In this document: piece by piece, positions 36,192 through 47,737 of the stretch
How the letters are laid out: each line of letters begins with the position of its first letter
Numbering within the stretch: the first letter of the stretch is position 1
Assembly: GCF_051513965.1 (NCBI RefSeq)
Contig: NZ_CP195847.1
Span: forward strand, 2,418,001 to 2,482,000
Direction: 5' to 3'
Source of the DNA: Paramicrobacterium sp051513965
GTDB lineage: Bacteria; Actinomycetota; Actinomycetes; Actinomycetales; Microbacteriaceae
Length of the DNA stretch: 64,000 nucleotides
Translations under genes and position numbers: made by a program
Notes under the pieces: generated by a model
Databases searched by the model: none
Told to the model about the DNA's origin: nothing
Seen by the model: the letters and a program-made list of their open reading frames with translations, nothing else

Positions 36192-37262
36192 GTGAAGCCT
36201 CTGCATGATCCTGAACTCAAGCAATTCGCCTCAGACAACTACGCGGGCGCACACCCCGAGATTCTCGACGCGATCAGCGCGGCCAACGGCGGCCACCAGA
36301 TCGCGTACGGCGAGGACGTCTACACGGCCCACCTGACCGAGGTGTTCGAACGGCACTTCGGTGAGGGAACCCAGGTGTTCCCCGTGTTCAACGGAACGGG
36401 TGCCAACGTCGTGGGGCTTCAATCGATGCTTCCGCGATGGGGCGCCGTGGTCACGGCATCCACCGCCCACATCAACGTCGACGAGAACGGGGCGCCCGAA
36501 CGCGTCGGCGGCATGAAGCTGCTGCCGGTCGACACTCCCGACGGCAAGCTCACACCCGAGCTCATCGACCGCGAAGCGTGGGGCTGGGGCGACGAGCACC
36601 GGGCACAGCCGCTCGTCGTCTCGATCACGCAGTCCACCGAGGTCGGCACCGTCTACACGCCCGACGAGGTGCGAGCGATCGCCGATCATGCGCACGAGCT
36701 CGGCATGACCCTGCACATGGACGGGGCCCGGCTCGCGAACGCCGCTGCAGCTCTCAATGTGCCGCTGCGCACGTTCACGAGGGATGCCGGTGTCGATGTT
36801 CTGAGCTTCGGCGGAACCAAGAACGGCCTCCTCTACGGTGAGGCGGTCGTGGTGCTGAACGAGGCCGCAGCCGACGGCCTCGTCTACCTGCGCAAGATGA
36901 ACATGCAGCTGGCCTCCAAGCTGCGCTTCGTCTCTGCGCAGCTGATCGCTCTTCTCGAGGGCGATCTGTGGCTGCGGTCGGCCTCGCACGCGAACAGTAT
37001 GGCGGCGCGGCTGCGCCAGAGCCTCGAGAAGCTGAGTGCCGACGGTGAGATCTTCGGCCTCGGTTTCTCGCAGAAGACGCAGTCGAACGCCGTCTTCGCC
37101 ACTCTGCCCGCGGGTGTCGCTGACAGCTTGCGCGAGAGGTTCCGGTTCTACGATTGGGATGCCTCGACGGGCGAGGTGCGGTGGATGTGCTCGTTCGACA
37201 CGACCGAGGCCGATGTCGACGCGTTCGTCGACGCCGTCAGAGGTGCCCTCAGCGCACGCTGA
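36192..37262 (+). CDS. Low-specificity threonine aldolase-like PLP enzyme
   Basis: This 356-residue fold-type I enzyme probably cleaves L-threonine or allo-threonine to glycine and acetaldehyde. The family start FASDNYAGAHPEILDAI, the PLP-binding Asp in HMDGARLANAA and the Schiff-base Lys in LSFGGTKNGLLYGE are all present. The GTG at 36192 fits the family N-terminus, with GGAGG just upstream; the longer frame overlaps the previous gene. Confidence 0.87.
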   Translation: MKPLHDPELKQFASDNYAGAHPEILDAISAANGGHQIAYGEDVYTAHLTEVFERHFGEGTQVFPVFNGTGANVVGLQSMLPRWGAVVTASTAHINVDENGAPERVGGMKLLPVDTPDGKLTPELIDREAWGWGDEHRAQPLVVSITQSTEVGTVYTPDEVRAIADHAHELGMTLHMDGARLANAAAALNVPLRTFTRDAGVDVLSFGGTKNGLLYGEAVVVLNEAAADGLVYLRKMNMQLASKLRFVSAQLIALLEGDLWLRSASHANSMAARLRQSLEKLSADGEIFGLGFSQKTQSNAVFATLPAGVADSLRERFRFYDWDASTGEVRWMCSFDTTEADVDAFVDAVRGALSAR

Positions 37263-37326
37263 GACCCCCTGATCGGGGCACGTGCCGTCTGCGGAACCGT
37301 CCAGACTGCGGTGCGATACTGAGCGC

Positions 37327-37698
37327 ATGCCTGGCCGCACGCCCGCTTCCTCACGACCCGAGTGGGACCTCGTGGCATCGGTCATACTCGAAGTCCTGCT
37401 CGTGATGACGGTCGGCTTCACTCTGCTGGTCAGCAGCATGCTGGGCCTCTCCACGATTCCGTGCATCGAGGTCGGGCGGTACTGCAACTTCACGCTGATC
37501 AACACGGGCACGCTGATCGCCCTGTGGCTGCCGATCTCGGCCGTCGTCATCTTCACCGTGTGGACGGTGCGGCGCATCCTGACCGGCCGCATGGCGTACT
37601 GGGTGCCGATCATCGGGCTGCTCGTGTGCGCGGTCGGATACGGCATCGGCTCCGCTCTCGTGCAGATCGGGATGCCGATGCCGCTCCTCCCCCGCTGA
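37327..37698 (+). CDS. Small membrane protein, unknown
   Basis: The protein has 123 residues with three hydrophobic helices and a Cys pair in the first outer loop (IPCIEVGRYCNFT). The family is unknown. The ATG at 37327 lies six bases after GATACT with no ribosome site, so translation may be leaderless. It is convergent with the next membrane protein. Confidence 0.6.
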   Translation: MPGRTPASSRPEWDLVASVILEVLLVMTVGFTLLVSSMLGLSTIPCIEVGRYCNFTLINTGTLIALWLPISAVVIFTVWTVRRILTGRMAYWVPIIGLLVCAVGYGIGSALVQIGMPMPLLPR

Positions 37699-37706
37699 GG
37701 CATCGC

Positions 37707-38696
37707 CTATACGGCTTCGCGGATCCGAACGCGACGGCGCACGTACTCGGTGAGGGCGACCCCGAGGGCGATTCCCCAGAGCGGCCAGAGTGTCTCCGGT
37801 CCGAGCGTCGCCCACGATTCGGCGAGCGGCAGAGCATCGGACGCGGCGACGCGGACGAACATCACTCCGCCGCCGAAGATGACGAGTCCGCCGAGCGTGA
37901 CCGGAACTGCCGCGAGGGCGACAGGAACACGACGTCCGCCGAGCCACGGCACCCAGCGCGGAAGACGCTCGCCCCAACGCTGCACGAGCCCGAGCGTGAG
38001 CAGCGCGACGGCGGTGGCGACGCTCGCAAGCCCGAAGCCGATGCCCCACAGGCCGCTCTCCTGCCCGTCGCGAAGCATCGCGTCCGTGATACCGAGAGGG
38101 ATGCCCGCGGCCCACGCGAACCGCACGGCCGCGTACAGCAGCGGAATCACGACCGCGACCGCGACGGCTGTGCGAGCCAGCGGCGTCACGGGACGCCCCG
38201 TGGTGGGAACGATGCGTCCGGCCGGAGCAAGAACCGCCGCGGCGATCCACAGTGCCGAGCCGACGAGCATCGCCAGCTGCAGACCGGTGGCCCCGTCGAG
38301 GGGCACGAAACGCAGGCTCAGCGCGTACCCGACGACCGCCATGATGCGGGCATCCGCGACGACGATGGTCGAGAAGACGGTGAGGATGCCGGCGAAGACG
38401 CCGATCATCGCGGGCGACGGAACGCGCGAACGCAGGCAGATCACGGCGAGCGCCGCACCGACCGCACCGACGAGGGCGAGCACGATCGTCGCCGCTGCGG
38501 CGGGGAGCATCTCGATGAGGGAGCTGAATGCCTCGGGGTCGAACGCCGCGAACGGCAGAGGCGCGATGCCGGTTCCCCAGAGGACGGCCGCCACGACGAG
38601 CCCGGCTGACCAGGCGAGCGCGGCGGCGAGCGTGACGCGCAGAAGGCGGCGTTGAGAGCCGACGGCGCGTGCGGTGAGTGCTGATGTGGTTGTCAT
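37707..38696 (-). CDS. Multi-helix membrane protein next to two-component system
   Basis: This 329-residue integral membrane protein has about eight helices and a short basic C-terminus (YVRRRVRIREAV). No family was recognised. GGGAG precedes the ATG. A GGGGGAAT-containing motif in its upstream region also occurs before the adjacent sensor-kinase gene, suggesting it is the target of that two-component system. Confidence 0.65.
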   Translation of the reverse strand: MTTTSALTARAVGSQRRLLRVTLAAALAWSAGLVVAAVLWGTGIAPLPFAAFDPEAFSSLIEMLPAAAATIVLALVGAVGAALAVICLRSRVPSPAMIGVFAGILTVFSTIVVADARIMAVVGYALSLRFVPLDGATGLQLAMLVGSALWIAAAVLAPAGRIVPTTGRPVTPLARTAVAVAVVIPLLYAAVRFAWAAGIPLGITDAMLRDGQESGLWGIGFGLASVATAVALLTLGLVQRWGERLPRWVPWLGGRRVPVALAAVPVTLGGLVIFGGGVMFVRVAASDALPLAESWATLGPETLWPLWGIALGVALTEYVRRRVRIREAV

Positions 38697-38733
38697 GCTC
38701 CCAGCCTCGTGAGCCGGGGCATCCTGGTCGCCA

Positions 38734-38770
38734 CCCGTGCGGGGGAATCACGTGACCTGCCGGGGGATTC
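38734..38770. promoter_or_regulatory. Candidate response-regulator site upstream of membrane protein
   Basis: CCCGTGCGGGGGAAT (38734-38748) is followed by a second half CCGGGGGATTC (38760-38770). The first matches 12 of 15 bases of the motif at 40701-40715, upstream of the kinase operon. Confidence 0.4.
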
Positions 38771-39415
38771 TCACTGCCCGGGCTCGATGAACCGTGTCTC
38801 GTAGGCCGCGATGACCGCCTGCGTGCGATCTCGCACGCCGAGCTTCATGAGGATGCTCGCGACGTGCGATTTGACGGTCTCGGCGCCGACGAAGAGCTCC
38901 GCGGCGATCTGCCCGTTCGTCAGGCCTCGGGCTACAAGCCGCAGCACCTCGCCCTCGCGCGCGCTGAGGCCCGCCGAGGCGAGCCGGTCGCCGCTCTCCT
39001 CGGTTCGCGCTGCGAGCGAGCGGATCCGCGCCGGGTACAGCAGAGATTCTCCCGCAGCGACCGTGTGCACGGCACGCACCAGTTCGGCGGGCTCGGCACG
39101 CTTGACGACGAAGCCGTCTGCTCCCGCTTTGAGTGCGTCGTAGACGTGGTCGTCGCTGTCGAAGGTGGTGAGAATCAGGATGCGCGGCGCCGACGGTCGC
39201 CTCACGAGATTCCGCGTCGCTTCGATGCCGCTCATGCGGGGCATCCTCACGTCCATCACGACGACGTCGGGCCTCTCCGAGTCAACCAGGGCCTGCACCT
39301 CGTCGCCGTCGGAGGCCTCCGCGATCACCGTGAGCGACGGATCCGCGTCGAAGATGGTGCGCAGGCCGGCGCGAACGAGCGGCTCGTCGTCGACGAGGGC
39401 GAGTCGGATGCTCAT
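38771..39415 (-). CDS. NarL/LuxR-type response regulator
   Basis: This 214-residue regulator has a receiver with VDDEP, phospho-acceptor Asp in VVVMDVRMP, Thr in LTTFD and Lys in VVKRAEP. The C-terminal LuxR HTH is LSAREGEVLRLVARGLTNGQIAAELFVG. The start overlaps the kinase stop as ATGA. It is encoded between its kinase and a membrane protein that shares an upstream motif. Confidence 0.92.
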   Translation of the reverse strand: MSIRLALVDDEPLVRAGLRTIFDADPSLTVIAEASDGDEVQALVDSERPDVVVMDVRMPRMSGIEATRNLVRRPSAPRILILTTFDSDDHVYDALKAGADGFVVKRAEPAELVRAVHTVAAGESLLYPARIRSLAARTEESGDRLASAGLSAREGEVLRLVARGLTNGQIAAELFVGAETVKSHVASILMKLGVRDRTQAVIAAYETRFIEPGQ

Positions 39416-40671
39416 GCGGACCTCACATTCTGCGGGCCCCGAACGGGCAGTCGAGCTGCCAGCCGCCAGCGGCCCGAGTGGATGCCGGTCGACGCCGTTC
39501 CGCCGAGCAGCGTGACCCTCTCGCGGAGTCCCGTGAGTCCGCGTCCCGCGATCACACGTGCCGCGTCGGTCTCGTTCTCGATCACGACGCTGACCTCCTC
39601 CGCACCTGCCGTGAGTGCAACGGTCACGCGCGGCGTGGTCGCGTAGCGAAGCGCGTTCGTCATTCCCTCCTGCACGATACGGTAAGCCTCCCGTCCGAGG
39701 CTGGCCGGCAGAGCAGCGAGCGCGCCGTCGATGCGCAGATCGACCTCGAACCCGGTCGCACGCGTCTCCGCGACGAGGCGCTCCACATCAGCCAGGGTGC
39801 GCTGCTCCGGTGCACGATCGCCTCGCGGTCCGTCGCCGTCGCGCAACACGCTCAGCACGTAGTCGAGCTCGGCGACGGCGCCGCGAGAGACGCGTTCGAT
39901 CTCGGTGAGCGCGGCGCGCGCGGCATCCGGGTCGCTCTCGACTGCTCCCCTCGCCACGAGCGCCTGCATCATGGTCACGGTGAGGGCGTGTCCGACGGAG
40001 TCATGCACGTCTCGGGCGAGTTCTCCGCGGCGCTGCTGCTCGCGCGTTCTCTCGGCGTCGCGAGCGCGCAGCTCATCGCGCGACGGTCCGAGCAGCAGCT
40101 GTGCGTACCACGGAAGCAGGTAGCCCGCCGCGATCGTGCACACCACGATCAGCGCCGACGCGAGGGCGCAGATGATCAGGATCATCGCGGGGTCCACGTC
40201 GGTGACCGAGATCAGTTCGCGCAGCATCGTCGCGCTCTCCTCGGACGGACGTGCGGCCACAGCATCTGCGATCAGCACCGTGAGCAGGGGAAACACGAAG
40301 GCGATGCCGAGAATCAGGATGCCGCCGGAGGCGATGTGCCCGGCGAAGAAGAGTGCTCCCCGCGCAGTGTCCGCCGGGCGCGTGCGGTGCCGCGGCTCGG
40401 GGATGGCCGTGTCGAGCAGCTGGTTCGCGACCGTGCGCTCAAGGGCGCGCGTCACCGGAAGCACAGCGGGGATGACCAGAATCGCGACGATGACAAGGCT
40501 CGTCAGCCGCGCGGCCAGAGGCAGCTGCCCAGAAACCCAGACGCTGACCGCCCAGATCCCGATCGCACCGTACGGAAGGGCGACAAGACCGCCGATGAGC
40601 AGCACGAGAAGCCGTCGCCAGATGGTCGCGGCGACGGACGAAGCACCCGTGCGTGTCGTCACGGTCTCCAT
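39412..40671 (-). CDS. NarL-type sensor histidine kinase
   Basis: The protein has about 419 residues with four N-terminal membrane helices, a HisKA_3 segment with His in LARDVHDSVGHALTVTMMQ, and a HATPase domain (EGMTNALRYA, GRGLTGLRERVTLLGG). The ATG at 40671 fits; an in-frame GTG at 40662 with GGAG before it is possible. The longer frame runs antisense through the nitroreductase-like gene and is rejected. A GGGGGAAT motif lies 30 bases upstream. Confidence 0.88.
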   Translation of the reverse strand: METVTTRTGASSVAATIWRRLLVLLIGGLVALPYGAIGIWAVSVWVSGQLPLAARLTSLVIVAILVIPAVLPVTRALERTVANQLLDTAIPEPRHRTRPADTARGALFFAGHIASGGILILGIAFVFPLLTVLIADAVAARPSEESATMLRELISVTDVDPAMILIICALASALIVVCTIAAGYLLPWYAQLLLGPSRDELRARDAERTREQQRRGELARDVHDSVGHALTVTMMQALVARGAVESDPDAARAALTEIERVSRGAVAELDYVLSVLRDGDGPRGDRAPEQRTLADVERLVAETRATGFEVDLRIDGALAALPASLGREAYRIVQEGMTNALRYATTPRVTVALTAGAEEVSVVIENETDAARVIAGRGLTGLRERVTLLGGTASTGIHSGRWRLAARLPVRGPQNVRSA

Positions 40672-40700
40672 CGTGCCCCAGACTCGGTGTTCGTGCCTCC

Positions 40701-40715
40701 CCCACACGGGGGAAT
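40701..40715. promoter_or_regulatory. Candidate response-regulator site upstream of kinase operon
   Basis: CCCACACGGGGGAAT, preceded by further C residues so that CCCCC and GGGGG flank ACA(C). It is similar to the element upstream of the linked membrane protein, consistent with autoregulation. Confidence 0.4.
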
Positions 40716-40773
40716 ATCGCTCACGCCCGAATACGTTTGCATACGTTGAACCCATCAAATCGAGAGGAGATCC

Positions 40774-41358
40774 ATGACGCCGCACGATCGCATCGCCGTT
40801 ACCAGCGCACCAATCTCGGAGGTGATCGCGGGACGGTGGAGTCCACGATCCTTCGACATCACAGCGGAGGTTCCGGAGTCGAAGATCACCGCTGCACTCG
40901 AAGCCGCCCGCTGGGCGGCTTCCGCGGCGAACACACAGCCTTGGCGCTTCATCGTCGCGAGGCGGGGAACACCAGAGCACGCACAGGTCGTGGACAATCT
41001 GCTCGGTTTCAACCAAAAGTGGGCTGTCACGGCCGCAGCGCTCATCGCGAATGTCGCCGAGACAAAGGGCAGTGATGGCGCCGAGCTCCGCTGGGCAGAG
41101 TACGACCTGGGACAGGCAGCGGCGACGTTTGCTCTGCAAGCACACAGAGACGGTCTCCACGTGCATCAAATGGGCGGCTTCGACGCCGAGGGGATCAAGG
41201 CGGCCTTCAACCTCGACGACCGCTATCGCGTCGTGTCAGTCACGGCACTCGGCGTTCTCGCGCCCCCGGAAGCGCTGGGCGACGAAATTCTTCAGGCACG
41301 GGAGATCGCACCCCGCGAACGCAAGAGTCTGGAGGAGATCGTCCTCGTCAACGCCTGA
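40774..41358 (+). CDS. Nitroreductase-family protein
   Basis: This 194-residue flavoprotein has the family core: RWSPRSFD near the N-terminus, ALEAARWAASAANTQPWRFIV for FMN binding, and WAEYDLGQAAATFALQAHRDGL. It should reduce nitro or quinone compounds using NAD(P)H, but the substrate is unknown. GAGAGGAG precedes the start. Two direct ATACGTT copies spaced ten bases apart (40731-40747) lie in the promoter region. Confidence 0.87.
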   Translation: MTPHDRIAVTSAPISEVIAGRWSPRSFDITAEVPESKITAALEAARWAASAANTQPWRFIVARRGTPEHAQVVDNLLGFNQKWAVTAAALIANVAETKGSDGAELRWAEYDLGQAAATFALQAHRDGLHVHQMGGFDAEGIKAAFNLDDRYRVVSVTALGVLAPPEALGDEILQAREIAPRERKSLEEIVLVNA

Positions 41359-41379
41359 CGATCCGCGCCCAGTGACGCA

Positions 41380-41417
41380 ACGAGGGGCAGCCGAGCCTCA
41401 GCTCGACCGCCCCTCGT
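41380..41417. terminator. Bidirectional terminator between nitroreductase and clpB
   Basis: ACGAGGGGC (41380-41388) and GCCCCTCGT (41409-41417) form a perfect 9-bp stem; the 20-base middle can fold further through CGAG/CTCG. It lies between the ends of two convergent genes. Confidence 0.65.
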
Positions 41418-41430
41418 CAGCAGCGCGTGA

Positions 41431-43581
<2,151 letters not shown>

Positions 43582-43621
43582 CTGTGTCCTTCCTATTGCA
43601 GGGGTCAAGCCGGTTTCAAAA

Positions 43622-43642
43622 CTTGAGTCTACAATACTCAAC
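43622..43642. promoter_or_regulatory. HAIR operator (HspR site) of clpB
   Basis: CTTGAGT-N7-ACTCAAC matches the HspR inverted repeat CTTGAGT-N7-ACTCAAG in all but the last base. It lies 41 bases upstream of the clpB start. Confidence 0.85.
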
Positions 43643-43752
43643 TTTGGGATGTGCCTGGATATTCCCCACACTCGCCCGTCAAAAATGGCTATGTTTATGC
43701 GGTTTTCGCCGCCAGTATTGACCTGCGTCCGCGGATCGGGACGGGCGCACGA

Positions 43753-44358
43753 TCACAGCCAGCCGCTTCGGCGCGCCTCGCGCAGCGCCTCACCGCGGTT
43801 GCGCGCACCGAGCTTGCCGATCGCGCTCGAGAGGTAGTTGCGCACCGTCGCCGGGGACAGGTGAAGCGCCCCGGCGATCTCGGTGATGGGGATGCCGCCG
43901 TCCGACGCGCCGAGCACCTCGGCTTCGCGGTCGGACAGCGGGTTCTCCCCGGCGGACAGCGCCTGCGCGGCGAGCAGCTGGTCGACGACCGTCTCCCCCG
44001 CGACGACACGACGGATCGCGGCGGCGAGCTTCTCCACCGGGTCGTCCTTCACGAGGAAGCCGCGCGCTCCGGCATCCATCGCCCGCCTCAGGTACCCGGC
44101 CCGGCCGAACGTCGTGACGACCATGACGGCGACACCCGGATGCGCCTCGCGCACGGCCGGAATGGCGTCGAGCCCGGAGAGCCCCGGCATCTCGATGTCG
44201 AGGAGCACGACATCCGGCCGGTGCTCGCGCACCACCTCGGCGACCTCATCACCGCGTCCGACGTCCGCCACGACCGTCAGGTCGCGCTCCAGCTCGAGCA
44301 GACTCGTAAGCGCCTGCCGCATCATCGTCTGGTCCTCGGCGATGACGATCGTGATCAT
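43753..44358 (-). CDS. DesR/LuxR-type response regulator
   Basis: This 201-residue regulator has a receiver with AEDQT, phospho-acceptor Asp in VVLLDIEMP, Thr in VTTFG and Lys in LVKDDP. The HTH is LSDREAEVLGASDGGIPITEIAGALHLSPATVRNYLSSAIGKL. The start overlaps the kinase stop as ATGA. It is the third gene of an operon with a DUF6069-like protein and a kinase. Confidence 0.91.
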   Translation of the reverse strand: MITIVIAEDQTMMRQALTSLLELERDLTVVADVGRGDEVAEVVREHRPDVVLLDIEMPGLSGLDAIPAVREAHPGVAVMVVTTFGRAGYLRRAMDAGARGFLVKDDPVEKLAAAIRRVVAGETVVDQLLAAQALSAGENPLSDREAEVLGASDGGIPITEIAGALHLSPATVRNYLSSAIGKLGARNRGEALREARRSGWL

Positions 44359-45497
44359 CGGTCGCTCCCCTCTCGTGGCACGCGGATCTCGATGCTGAAG
44401 CCGCGAGCGTCCGAGTCCACTCGAAGCTCGCCACCCAGGCGAGCTGCGCGCTCCTGCAAACCGCGAAGTCCGCTGCCCACTTCGGCCGCGACGGCTCCGC
44501 GCCCGTTGTCGGTCACCCGCAGCGTCGCTCCGGCGGCATCCCTCGTGATCTGTATCGTGCACCGCGACGCGCGCGAGTGACGGATGACGTTCGTCGTCGC
44601 CTCACGCACGACCCACGCGAAGAGCTGGTCGAGCTCGAGCGACAGTCCCGGCAGCGGCGAGGTGGCTTCCGCGCTGACCCCGGCGTCCTCCAGCACCTCG
44701 AGGGCACTCGCGAGCTCCGCCTCCAGGCGCAGCTCACGGTAGCCCGCGACCGCCTGACGCACGTCGGCGAGCGCGGTGCGGCCGACGTCTTCGATACCGC
44801 GGGCGTGCTCGACCACGGCATCCGCATCGGTCTTCGCAAATCGGCGAATGGCCTCCGCCTTCACCACGATCACCGAGAGCGTGTGACCGAGCAGATCGTG
44901 CAGGTCGCGTGAGAAGCGCTGGCGCTCCTCGGTCACCGCGACCCCGGCGAGGCGCCGGCGGGTGGCTCGCAGCTCGACGACAACGTCGACGAGGTAACGG
45001 ATGAGGAACGTGCTCGCACCGGCCATGACGCTCGCGAACCCGAACAGCAGCGCGCTGCCGAGCGAGAGCGAGTCGACGCCCTCTGCGACCGTGCCGCTGA
45101 TGGAGAGCGCCATGACGAAGGCGAGTGCGGCGCGCAGCCGAATCGCGGTGGCCGCGGCGATCGCGAGCAGCGGATACAGGAACCCCTGACCGGAGTGCGA
45201 GATCAGGAACTGCGCGACGACCATGCCCGTGAGCACGGCGACGCAGACCTCCCCCACCCACGTCGGCACATCGCGGTAAGGCACGATCACGGTGACGGCG
45301 TACCAGGCGGCGATCACTAAGTAGGCGATCGTGACGTCGGGGCGTCCCGCGGTGATGCTCGAAACGATGGGCGCGAGCAGCAGAACGGGCATCCAGACCA
45401 GGGCGAACAGCGGGCCGCGGCGGCGGACGATCCAGGCGGTCACCAAGTCGTCGCAGTCCGCGGCACGCGGCAGCGTGGTGCTCATGCGGTCGGTCAT
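44355..45497 (-). CDS. DesK-like sensor histidine kinase
   Basis: The protein has about 380 residues with five or six N-terminal helices, HisKA_3 with His in FSRDLHDLLGHTLSVIVVK, and HATPase_c (REATTNVIRHSRA, GSGLRGLQERAARLGG). The ATG at 45497 follows GGAGGA. The DesK-like membrane arrangement suggests sensing of membrane state or envelope stress, but this is inference. Confidence 0.9.
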   Translation of the reverse strand: MTDRMSTTLPRAADCDDLVTAWIVRRRGPLFALVWMPVLLLAPIVSSITAGRPDVTIAYLVIAAWYAVTVIVPYRDVPTWVGEVCVAVLTGMVVAQFLISHSGQGFLYPLLAIAAATAIRLRAALAFVMALSISGTVAEGVDSLSLGSALLFGFASVMAGASTFLIRYLVDVVVELRATRRRLAGVAVTEERQRFSRDLHDLLGHTLSVIVVKAEAIRRFAKTDADAVVEHARGIEDVGRTALADVRQAVAGYRELRLEAELASALEVLEDAGVSAEATSPLPGLSLELDQLFAWVVREATTNVIRHSRASRCTIQITRDAAGATLRVTDNGRGAVAAEVGSGLRGLQERAARLGGELRVDSDARGFSIEIRVPREGSDR

Positions 45498-45519
45498 CGT
45501 CGTCCTCCCCTCCATCACG

Positions 45520-45975
45520 TTACGCGTCCCGCCGCGACGCTGTGCGCCGCAGTCCGATGATGAGCGTGCCGCCGACGACGAGGTGCATCGCCTCGAGCGC
45601 AACGAGTGTCATTACTGCCGCTCCGGACAGGGCGGGGCCGAGCAGCGAGAGCAACAGCACGACCGTGCCGACGATGGTCCAGGCGGTGAGTCCGCGAGGA
45701 TGCCGCGACAGCAGCGCGAGCAGAAGCCACGCTGCCGCGCCCGTCACGATCGCGGCGACCACGATCGAGACCGGGGTGATCGCCATGGGCGAGCCGCCCG
45801 CGGCGACCACGAGCGGCACCCCGGCGAGCGGACCCGCGATGGCCCACACGAGAAGACCGCCGATCGCCGCGACGCCGACGACGGCGAGCTGCACGAGCGC
45901 ACCCCGAGCGGTCATCGTCGTGGCGCGAGTGCCGCGGGGCGGTGCCTGAGAAATGTACTGATCTGAGCGAGTCAT
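45520..45975 (-). CDS. DUF6069-like four-helix membrane protein
   Basis: The protein has 151 residues with four helices and a Thr/Arg-rich cytoplasmic N-terminus. It resembles an actinobacterial family recalled as DUF6069; the function is unknown. AAAGGAG precedes ATG at 45975. It lies 22 bases before the kinase gene, so it is the first gene of the two-component operon and could be a sensing accessory. Confidence 0.65.
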   Translation of the reverse strand: MTRSDQYISQAPPRGTRATTMTARGALVQLAVVGVAAIGGLLVWAIAGPLAGVPLVVAAGGSPMAITPVSIVVAAIVTGAAAWLLLALLSRHPRGLTAWTIVGTVVLLLSLLGPALSGAAVMTLVALEAMHLVVGGTLIIGLRRTASRRDA

Positions 45976-46124
45976 GAGTGCTCCTTTCGTCGTCTTCGAC
46001 GCTACGGAGAGCCGAACGCGACCCACAGAGAGCGATGTCCCCACTCCGATGGGACGTTTGTCACACGACGCGCAGCCTCACACGCACCGAGCACGTGCCG
46101 AACGCTTCGCCCGGGCACTCGCGA

Positions 46125-47618
46125 TCACGCACGAGCGCGCTGGCGGAGCCGCAGAGCCGAGACCGCACCGACGGCGAGAAACCCGCCTGCGACGAGGAGC
46201 GCCCGCCGCGCGGCATCCGCCATGAGCACCGCTGTCTCCTGATCGACCGTGACCGCCTGCGGCAGCGCGCCGAAGCCCGCCACGAAGACCGTGCCGATCA
46301 CGGCCGTACCGAGCGCTGAACCGATCTGCCGCACCGTGCTCTGCGTCGCCGATCCCTGCCCAGACTGCGCGACGGGGATGTCGGCGAGCACGGTTCCGGT
46401 CAGCTGTGCCGAGGCGAGCCCCAGGCCGACGCCGTAGACGAGGAGGATGCCGGTGAGAACCCAGAGCGAGAGGTCGACGGACACCACAGCCGCGAGCCCG
46501 AGAACGGCCGCCGTCTCGAGCACGAGCCCGATGATCACGACCGTCGGCGGCGAGAACCGCGCGGCGACGTGACGGGCGGAGGCTCCGGCCAGGAACGCGC
46601 CGAGCCCCATGGCGGCGAGCGTGAGCCCCGCGAGCATGGGCGAGGCTCCGAGCGCCTCGATGATCAGCAGGGGCAGAACGAACAGCAGACCGAACTCGCC
46701 CATCGCAACGCACATCGCCGCGACGTTGCCCCAGCGAAACGTCGGCACCGTGAACAGGGAGAGATCGAGGATGCGGCTGCGGCCCACGCGCGCCCGATGA
46801 CGCTGCCACAGCGTGAACGCCACGAGCGCCACGGCGCCCGTGATCAGTGCCGCCGGAACGATCGAGACCGCGGCATCCGGTCCCCATGTCACCCCGAAGA
46901 TGCTGATGCTGCCCGTCTGAGCCCACCATCCGAGTTCAGCGCCCTCGATCAGGCCGAACACGACGAGCCCGAGGCCGACGACGCTCAGCAGCAGGCCGAG
47001 CAGATCGAAGCCTCGCTCTCCCGACGGCTCGCGCGATTCGTCGACGGTGAGCAGCACCGCGACGACGAGTGCAGCGCCGAGCGGAAGGTTCACGAGAAAG
47101 ATCCACTGCCAGCTGAACATCGAGGTGATCCACCCGCCGAGCAGCGGCCCGAGCGCGGCCATGCCGGAGATCACCGCGCCCCACACCCCGAACGCGATCG
47201 CGCGGTCGCGCCCACGGAACGTGGCGTTCACACTCGAGAGGGTCGTCGGCAGAATCATCGCGCCGCCGACGCCCTGCACGACCCGAGAGGCGATCAGCAG
47301 TGCCGCTGTCGACGAGATCGCGGCGAGCAGACTCCCGGTCACGAACGCGGCGATGCCCATGAGAAGCATCCGCCGTCGTCCGATTCGGTCACCCACGCGA
47401 CCGGCGGTGAGCAGCAGGGCTGCGAACACCACGGGGTAGATTCCGTTGACCCACTGCGCCTCGCTCACAGAGATTCCGAGGTCCGCAATGATGGTCGGCA
47501 GGGCGACGCCGACGATCGTTCCGTCAAGTACGATCATTGACAGGGATGCCGCGAGGGCTCCGAGCCCCGCCCATCTCCGTCTGCCGTTCACCGTTGCCCC
47601 AGTCGTCACCGATGCCAT
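46125..47618 (-). CDS. MFS transporter, DHA2-type (14 helices)
   Basis: This 497-residue drug:proton antiporter-like protein has motif A in GRVGDRIGRRRMLLMGI, motif C-like GALGPLLGGWITSMFSWQWIFLVNLP, and LDGTIVGVALPTI in TM1 with the Asp common to DHA2 exporters. ATG at 47618 is used. No regulator is adjacent. It probably exports a toxic compound, substrate unknown. Confidence 0.88.
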   Translation of the reverse strand: MASVTTGATVNGRRRWAGLGALAASLSMIVLDGTIVGVALPTIIADLGISVSEAQWVNGIYPVVFAALLLTAGRVGDRIGRRRMLLMGIAAFVTGSLLAAISSTAALLIASRVVQGVGGAMILPTTLSSVNATFRGRDRAIAFGVWGAVISGMAALGPLLGGWITSMFSWQWIFLVNLPLGAALVVAVLLTVDESREPSGERGFDLLGLLLSVVGLGLVVFGLIEGAELGWWAQTGSISIFGVTWGPDAAVSIVPAALITGAVALVAFTLWQRHRARVGRSRILDLSLFTVPTFRWGNVAAMCVAMGEFGLLFVLPLLIIEALGASPMLAGLTLAAMGLGAFLAGASARHVAARFSPPTVVIIGLVLETAAVLGLAAVVSVDLSLWVLTGILLVYGVGLGLASAQLTGTVLADIPVAQSGQGSATQSTVRQIGSALGTAVIGTVFVAGFGALPQAVTVDQETAVLMADAARRALLVAGGFLAVGAVSALRLRQRARA

Positions 47619-47737
47619 CGGCTCTTCTTTCTGCCGGAGACGACCCGGCACCCTTCGAGGCTACGCACGCTTCACCACCACTACATCGTACGAATGATCC
47701 ATACTTCTCGCGTCACGCCCGCCCCCGGTGCGCTCCG

